Source: Thiobacillus denitrificans (GTDB lineage Bacteria; Pseudomonadota; Gammaproteobacteria; Burkholderiales; Thiobacillaceae). From it: a stretch of DNA of 64,000 nt. Below are positions 59,118 to 64,000 of this stretch, piece by piece. The stretch spans positions 62,001 to 126,000 of the forward strand of contig NZ_LDUG01000036.1 of assembly GCF_001530125.1 (NCBI RefSeq). Reading direction: 5' to 3'. The first letter of the stretch is position 1, and every line of letters starts with the position of its first letter. Position numbers and translations under genes: made by a program. The notes below the pieces were generated by a model. The model saw only the letters and a list, made by a program, of their open reading frames with translations. It ran no database searches and was not told the DNA's origin.

Positions 59118-61655
59118 TTAGAACTCCGGGTCTAAGGGTGCTGCTTCGCCCCACACGCGGGCGAGGGTGGCCTGGATTTTCTTCTCGAAGCGGGCGATCA
59201 GTTCGCGGTTAGTGGCGACCAGCGCCTGCTCGGCTTCGATCTCGGCAACGATGGCTTGCTGGGTGGCGAGAGGCGGGAGTGGAATCTTGACTCCGCGCAC
59301 GATCTCGCTGTTCAGGTTATTGACCACGCCACCCGTCGCAGCTTGCTCGAACTGCGCGAACACGATGCTTGAGCCGAGGATGTTGTAAAGAAAATCCTTA
59401 TCCAAGCGATCCGACTGGTCGCGCAGCAGAAGCCAGCCGTCATGAATGCATCCCTCAGTAGCCATGATGTATGGTCGTCCAAAACTCATAGAATTAGAGA
59501 GAACGAAATCGCCTGGCTTTACACGGCGCGACTTCGCTGCACCCGCTGGTGTCACGCGCTCCTTGGTTGCAGTGATGTATTTCCCGCCGACCTCCGCGTC
59601 TCCGATCTTGATCCAGTTCACGCCGTCGGTGGCATCGGTGATGAAATCATGGATTGGGCGAGGCGACGCGCCTCTCTCGATGGTGCATAGCTCACCCAAC
59701 TCCACCATCGGCCAGTCGGGGTGGATGGGAATGTGGGGGCGGTAGTGGTCGAGGACGGCGCGGGCGCCGTTGATGACTTTCTGGTAGCCCTCGATCTCCA
59801 CCACGATCTCCTTCTGCACTTCCAGCGGCGGCAGCGGGACTTTTACTCTGTGCGCGTTCTTCCGATCAAGAGATGGAACCGCAGCCGTTTGTGCGCCTAG
59901 CGATTTGAGATCAATCGCCTCTAACAAGAGCTTAACGAACTTCGGATCGTTGCCTTTGAAATCCTTCACGAACAACGACGTGTTGTGAGGCCAGTAGTAA
60001 GCGGATTCGATAAAATGAACTTTGCCGATGGTTCCGCTCCGTCCGGTTACGACACCCGGACCGCTCTCTTTCCATTCTGCATGGTGGCCGATTACTCCGT
60101 TGGAACCTACGATTGGATGTGGCCCTTCCAGCCACGACTGCTTTGGAAGATCGTAACCACGCTGGAGAGTTATCACCTCGCCTAGCTCAACCATCGGGAA
60201 GATGGAGGCGCTGGCAGTTCCCACTCGATACCGTTCCCCGCTGAGGTTGTAGTCGCCATTCGCGGCGATCTTTTCTTTTGGCACGATCAGGCCGAGCGTC
60301 GGCTGGAAGCCCTCACCCTGCGGCTTCGCCCCCCTCGCTTCGCTCTCCCCAGAGGGAGAGGGTTCTACAGTCTCTCCCGCCCGCAGGCGGTGCAGGTATT
60401 CGGCGAGTTCGGCTTTGACCTGCGGCAGGTCGTTCTTGTCGAAGGCGCGGCGCTGGGCACCGAGGCCGAAGCCGTCGTTCTCCACCCTGAAGAAGGCGAT
60501 GCTGTCGCTCTGTTTCGCCAGCGACTTGTCAAGGATGAGGATCGAGGTTTTCACCCCGGAGTAGGGATTGAAACAGCCCGCCGGCAGCGAGACGACGGCG
60601 ATGAGGCTGTTTTCCACCAGCAGCTTGCGCAGTTGTTTGTAGGCGGTCTGGCTCTGGAAGATGACGCCCTCGGGGACGATGATGCCGGCGCGGCCCTGCG
60701 GCGTGAGGTGCTCGGCCATGTAATCCACGAACAGCACTTCGCTGCGCTTGGCCTGGATGGAGAAGCGCTTGTGCGGCTTGATGCCGCCTTTCGGCGACAT
60801 GAAGGGCGGGTTGGCGAGGATGACGTCGGCGAATTCGTTCCAGCGTTCTTCGCTGGTGAGGGTGTCGTACTCAAAAATGTGCGGATCGGTGAAGCCGTGC
60901 AGGTAAAGGTTGACCAGCGAGAGCCGCACCATGTCGGGCGAGATGTCGTAGCCCCTGAAGTTTTGGGCGAGGCGGCCGCGGTCGTCGGGGGTGAGGAGGT
61001 CGCCTGTTCTGCTTCCCTCACCCCCAGCCCCTCTCCCCGAGGGCGAGGGGAGTGATGTGTTGGTTTTGAGGATGTGCTTGTAGGACGAGATCAAAAATCC
61101 GGCGGTGCCGCAGGCAGGATCGAGCACGGTTTCGTTCTTTTTCGGGTCGAGGACCTCGACCATGAAATCAATAATGTGGCGCGGGGTGCGGAACTGTCCG
61201 GCGTCGCCCTGCGAGCCGAGCACCGAGAGCAGGTACTCGAAGGCGTCGCCGAGGCGCTCGCTGTGGTCGTAGCTGAACTCGTCGATGATCTTGAGAAAGC
61301 TTTTGAGCGTCTCGGGATCGCGGTAGGGCAGATAGGCGTTCTTGAAAATGTCGCGGAACAGCGGCGGGATGCCGGGGTTCTCGGGCATCTTGGTGATGCC
61401 TTCGGCGTAGAGCGCGAGCGTTTCGTGGCCGCCCAGGCCGCTGCGCATGAGCTTGGCCCAGCCGTAGCGGGCGAAGTCGCCGGTGAAGAACTTGCGCTTG
61501 CCACCGAGTTCCTCGGATTCGGCGTCCATGTCGTCCATGAACTTATAGATCAGCGCGATGGTGATCTGCTCGACCTGGGATTTGGGGTCGGGCACTTTGC
61601 CGACGAGGATGTCGCGGGCGGTGTCGATGCGGCGTTTGGTGGCGGTGTCGAGCAT
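59118..61655 (-). CDS. hsdM: Type I restriction-modification HsdM-HsdS fusion
   Basis: 845 residues. The HsdM part (1 to about 455) has the N-terminal helical domain, motif I VLDPACGTAGF (about 178-188) and motif IV NPPF (about 281), an N6-adenine methylase. The HsdS part (about 485-845) has two target-recognition domains, each opening PMVELGE (about 486 and 646), each followed by PLPPLxxQ and a coiled-coil arm. Two palindromic repeat units are inserted in frame (about residues 202-214 and 431-448). Normal loci keep M and S separate. Confidence 0.92.
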   Translation of the reverse strand: MLDTATKRRIDTARDILVGKVPDPKSQVEQITIALIYKFMDDMDAESEELGGKRKFFTGDFARYGWAKLMRSGLGGHETLALYAEGITKMPENPGIPPLFRDIFKNAYLPYRDPETLKSFLKIIDEFSYDHSERLGDAFEYLLSVLGSQGDAGQFRTPRHIIDFMVEVLDPKKNETVLDPACGTAGFLISSYKHILKTNTSLPSPSGRGAGGEGSRTGDLLTPDDRGRLAQNFRGYDISPDMVRLSLVNLYLHGFTDPHIFEYDTLTSEERWNEFADVILANPPFMSPKGGIKPHKRFSIQAKRSEVLFVDYMAEHLTPQGRAGIIVPEGVIFQSQTAYKQLRKLLVENSLIAVVSLPAGCFNPYSGVKTSILILDKSLAKQSDSIAFFRVENDGFGLGAQRRAFDKNDLPQVKAELAEYLHRLRAGETVEPSPSGESEARGAKPQGEGFQPTLGLIVPKEKIAANGDYNLSGERYRVGTASASIFPMVELGEVITLQRGYDLPKQSWLEGPHPIVGSNGVIGHHAEWKESGPGVVTGRSGTIGKVHFIESAYYWPHNTSLFVKDFKGNDPKFVKLLLEAIDLKSLGAQTAAVPSLDRKNAHRVKVPLPPLEVQKEIVVEIEGYQKVINGARAVLDHYRPHIPIHPDWPMVELGELCTIERGASPRPIHDFITDATDGVNWIKIGDAEVGGKYITATKERVTPAGAAKSRRVKPGDFVLSNSMSFGRPYIMATEGCIHDGWLLLRDQSDRLDKDFLYNILGSSIVFAQFEQAATGGVVNNLNSEIVRGVKIPLPPLATQQAIVAEIEAEQALVATNRELIARFEKKIQATLARVWGEAAPLDPEF
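60310..60362. repeat. Palindromic repeat inserted in frame in hsdM-hsdS (second)
   Basis: Starts ccctcaccctgcgg and ends agagggagaggg. It encodes the low-complexity EPSPSGESEARGAKPQGEG between the M and S parts of the fusion. GC-rich ccctc...gaggg units of this kind are dispersed intergenic repeats in beta- and gammaproteobacteria; here one is translated. Confidence 0.7.
61015..61051. repeat. Palindromic repeat inserted in frame in hsdM (first)
   Basis: ccctcacccccagcccctct...gaggggagtg encodes LPSPSGRGAGGEG between the motif I segment and the GRLAQNFRGYD block. The methylase core continues on both sides without a frame break, so the insert is tolerated in a surface loop. Same class as the repeat at 60310. 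Confidence 0.75.
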
Positions 61656-61730
61656 GGTTTATCGTTTAATTGTGCTGAAAGCGTGGGTCGTTTGGGCGAA
61701 TGCCGTTCGGGCGAAATGCATCGAGGTGAT

Positions 61731-62270
61731 TTATTCAGGCGGAAACCGCAGGCTGGAAAAATTGCGCCCGGCCTGGATTGCCTGCCGCTCGATTTCGGTT
61801 GCCGATGCCAGCCAGCCTTTTTGCTCCAGAAAAATCAGGAAGGCGCGCGTACTGATCTTGCGGCAGTTGTCGGGCACCAGAAAGCTGGCGCGGGCGATTT
61901 TGTGATCCTCGAACAGGAAAACACCGGTCTTCCGGGGTTGGCCAAGGCTGAATTCTTCCAGGGCAAAGTCATTCATGGTTTCCTGTATCGCCAGTTCGCC
62001 GAGATTCGATTTGCGCACCCCAACGGCTTCTGCCGCCAGCGTCTGCTGGTAGTGCTGGAACGTCCGGGTCGTGCGCACCGACACTTTGTTGGCTTCAACC
62101 CAGCGGGCCAGCTTCTCGCTGGTCGGCGTTTGCTGGCGTGTCACTTCATGCAGCACCATATCGACCAGCACGAGCGGCCAGCCGGGCTTGAACAACAGGT
62201 CGAGCGCGTCCGCGTAGGCCAGGGTAATGAGCGGCCCGGCATCGGGCAGCAGGGCAACGGACGCTGACAT
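61731..62270 (-). CDS. PIN-like toxin nested in the R-M locus
   Basis: 179 residues, PIN-like: LLPDAGPLITLAYADALDLL (D10), VDMVLHEVTRQQ (E42), NLGELAIQE and GVFLFEDHKIARASF supply the acidic residues. It follows an antitoxin-like gene by 12 bp and precedes hsdMS by 75 bp. The pair lies between hsdR and hsdMS in the same direction, so it may be co-transcribed with the R-M genes. Toxicity is inferred. Confidence 0.72.
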   Translation of the reverse strand: MSASVALLPDAGPLITLAYADALDLLFKPGWPLVLVDMVLHEVTRQQTPTSEKLARWVEANKVSVRTTRTFQHYQQTLAAEAVGVRKSNLGELAIQETMNDFALEEFSLGQPRKTGVFLFEDHKIARASFLVPDNCRKISTRAFLIFLEQKGWLASATEIERQAIQAGRNFSSLRFPPE

Positions 62271-62282
62271 GGTGTCTCCCGC

Positions 62283-62630
62283 TTACGCCGACAGCGAATT
62301 CAGTTGATCGACCATGTCACGCGTTACGGCCTCGGGGAGCCTGGGCATCGGCAGGTGCGCTTGCGCCATCAGCAGAAACAGGTCTTCCTCACCATCGATG
62401 CCCAGCGCTTGCATGGCCTCAGCGCCATTGAGCTTGCCGAGCGAAAAATCGAGCAGAACCTTGAAGTTCTGGTTGCCGCTGACCTCTGCCGCTTCGAAGG
62501 TCTCGACCAGATGGCGAAGCTCGGCGTTGAACAGCGCGTTGACCGACGTGTCAGTTTTGGCGGCGATGACCTTGGCGCGCTTGAGCAGGTCGCGATCGAC
62601 CGCGCCGGTGAAATTGACGGTTGTTGCCAT
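62283..62630 (-). CDS. Antitoxin-like partner of the PIN protein
   Basis: 115 residues starting MATTVNFTGAVDRDLLKRAKVIAAKTDTSVNALFNAELRHLVETFEA, a ribbon-helix-helix-like N-terminus followed by an acidic C-half (GEEDLFLLMAQAHLPMPRLPEAVTRDMVD). Two palindromes 21 bases and more upstream fit autoregulation. No named family was assigned. The ATG at 62630 is chosen; an in-frame extension to 62723 would cover the operators. Confidence 0.7.
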   Translation of the reverse strand: MATTVNFTGAVDRDLLKRAKVIAAKTDTSVNALFNAELRHLVETFEAAEVSGNQNFKVLLDFSLGKLNGAEAMQALGIDGEEDLFLLMAQAHLPMPRLPEAVTRDMVDQLNSLSA

Positions 62631-62650
62631 TTTATTGCTCCTTACTGATA

Positions 62651-62684
62651 ACACTTGAATAAGTGTAACACTTAAATATGTGTT
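62651..62684. promoter_or_regulatory. Tandem operators of the antitoxin/PIN pair
   Basis: acacttgaataagtgt (62651-62666) is a perfect inverted repeat with a 4-base spacer, and aacac...gtgtt (62667-62684) is a second, looser one directly next to it. Together they cover an AT-rich patch likely to hold the promoter, 21 bases from the start codon. Confidence 0.6.
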
Positions 62685-62725
62685 ATTGCCCGGCGTTTTG
62701 TGCGCGCCTTTTCTTGCGTGCATAG

Positions 62726-64000
62726 CTATGGAGCAAACTGGTTCAGGGATACATAGTCCTTGATGTAATTGGGGATGAGGGCGCGGTACTTGGCGGGCAC
62801 AGCCGTGAAGTCGCGGGTGGAGAAATAGGGGTTGGTGGCCAGATCGGTGAAGTGGCCGCTTTCGATGATGCCGCGCACGGCATGGCTGGTGGCGTAGGCC
62901 TTGAAGAAGTTTTTGATCGCCGGGATGGCCTCGGCTTCGTCGGGTTTGGCATCACTGACGAACTTGGCGAACTCTTCTTCCAGCAATTCGTCTTTGGACT
63001 TGAAGCGCGGGATGAGGCCGAAAACCTTTTCGAGAATTTCGCGCAGGCCAAGGCGGCGATCCACGGCGGCAGCTTTACGCAGTTTGTCGAGGCTGTAGTA
63101 CTCGGTCGGTTTGTCGAAAACTTCGCGGTTGACGTAGTCGATGACGCGATCCCACTGACCGGCTTCGACGGCATCGGCGATGGTGGCGTTGTCGCGCACG
63201 GCGTCCTCGAATTTCTCGAAAAACATGCGGTCAATCTTCATGCCTTCGGCGGTGATTTGCTCGACTTGGAGCGAGGCGATGAGGTCATCTCCCATGTGCG
63301 CGTAGGTGCCTCCGGGCGGGGGAGGGGGCTGCGGATCATCACTGCCTTTGCTTTGGGGTTTGGGCAGCTTGAGTGTTTCGTCGTAGTTGAATTCGGTCTC
63401 GAAGTATTCGCAGTTGGCGAAGAAATCGAACAGCTTGAAGGCGGACTTGTTCGGCGCGGTGACGCTGTCCTTGATGGCGTCGTCGAAGAGCTGCTCGCGG
63501 AAGTCGTGCTTGCGGGTGCCGCGCCCCTTGATCTGGATGAAATCGGTCGGCGAGAAGATGGGGCGAAACAAGCCAATATTGAGGATGTCCGGACAGTCGT
63601 AGCCGGTGGTCATCATGCCTACGGTGACGCAGACGCGCGCCTTGCTGGTTTTGTAGGCGGGCAGGAAGTTGGCCGAACCGAGCAGGTTGTTGTTGACGAA
63701 ATTGATCGTAAATTGCTGGGCGTCGGCAATTTGTGACGTGACTTGTACGGCGAAGTCGGACTGGTATTTGGCCGGGTACATGCGGTCGGCCATCTGGTTG
63801 AGAATCTGTGCCAGCTTGGCTGCGTGGTGCTGGCTGACCGCGAAGATGATGGCTTTACCTATCTCTCCGCTGATTGGGTCGCGCAGGGCGTTTTCCAGAA
63901 AGGTTTTGCAGAAGAGCTGGTTCGTGGCATCGGAAAAGAAGCGCTTCTCGAACTCGCGCTGTTTGTAGGTTTCTTCCAGTTCGTTGCCCGCGTCGTCGGT
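62726..64000 (-). CDS. hsdR: Type I restriction enzyme R subunit (HsdR), C-terminal part
   Basis: 425 codons are visible; the gene runs off the right edge (5' end missing). The helicase C-half is seen: GKAIIFAVSQHHAAKLAQIL, VTVGMMTTGYDCPDILNIGLFRP (motif V) and FIQIKGRGTRKH (motif VI), followed by the HsdR C-terminal domain ending YIKDYVSLNQFAP. It is the translocation/restriction motor for the HsdMS fusion. The nuclease and DEAD motifs would lie beyond 64000. Confidence 0.92.
   Translation of the reverse strand, partial: TDDAGNELEETYKQREFEKRFFSDATNQLFCKTFLENALRDPISGEIGKAIIFAVSQHHAAKLAQILNQMADRMYPAKYQSDFAVQVTSQIADAQQFTINFVNNNLLGSANFLPAYKTSKARVCVTVGMMTTGYDCPDILNIGLFRPIFSPTDFIQIKGRGTRKHDFREQLFDDAIKDSVTAPNKSAFKLFDFFANCEYFETEFNYDETLKLPKPQSKGSDDPQPPPPPGGTYAHMGDDLIASLQVEQITAEGMKIDRMFFEKFEDAVRDNATIADAVEAGQWDRVIDYVNREVFDKPTEYYSLDKLRKAAAVDRRLGLREILEKVFGLIPRFKSKDELLEEEFAKFVSDAKPDEAEAIPAIKNFFKAYATSHAVRGIIESGHFTDLATNPYFSTRDFTAVPAKYRALIPNYIKDYVSLNQFAP

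Overview
This window looks like a chromosomal segment of a chemolithoautotrophic, sulfur-oxidising betaproteobacterium, most like Thiobacillus. The evidence is a sat-aprB-aprA operon (reverse dissimilatory sulfate-reduction enzymes, sulfite to APS to sulfate plus ATP), a RuBisCO-activase-type cbbQ-cbbO pair beside it, an EarP/EF-P pair with an arginine at the EF-P tip, high G+C, and housekeeping genes of betaproteobacterial type. The genus is an inference; no rRNA gene is present.

Layout. 1-9.6 kb: mnmA, a Nudix hydrolase, rluE, icd, a cold-shock gene, earP-efp and dnaE. 9.6-13 kb: a candidate small RNA, acyP, metG, a DUF924 gene and a CDGSH iron-sulfur gene. 13-20.6 kb: a TetR regulator divergent from a complete RND efflux operon, then a class III extradiol dioxygenase. 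20.8-25.5 kb: HU, HIT, tRNA-Pro(CGG), ispB, rplU-rpmA-obgE. 25.5-34.8 kb: the autotrophy and sulfur block (unknown gene, cbbO, cbbQ, DUF4124, YkgJ, aprA, aprB, sat, unknown gene; all on the minus strand). 34.9-46.7 kb: amidotransferase, aspartic protease, folE2, dxs-ispA-xseB, an EamA transporter, a SpoIIAA-like protein, DUF3025, a CnoX-like thioredoxin, pip, a Rossmann protein and a FIST sensor. 46.7-48 kb: a wrecked MASE1-GGDEF-EAL gene. 48.2-52.5 kb: acnA and lysS.

52.5-64 kb is an accessory defence island around recQ. It holds a vapBC pair, hicBA, an orphan addiction-module antitoxin, brnA with a truncated brnT, a phd-vapC pair and a type I restriction-modification locus. In that locus a partial hsdR is followed by an antitoxin/PIN pair, then a fused hsdM-hsdS. 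A two-gene cassette follows 3 bp later: a DUF4917 protein with SIR2-like motifs and a HEPN-like protein with an R-x4-H motif. A 124-bp direct repeat of the hsdS 3' end flanks the cassette. I regard this SIR2-like/HEPN pair as the best candidate for an undescribed defence or abortive-infection module here.

The island also carries debris of older systems: a type ISP-like C-terminal remnant behind recQ, a brnT fragment overlapped by vapC, and a possible toxin stub cut by a repeat. A structured 55-bp repeat occurs twice (after efp and in the island), with compensatory base changes in its stem. All functions are assigned by reading motifs and context; no database search was run.
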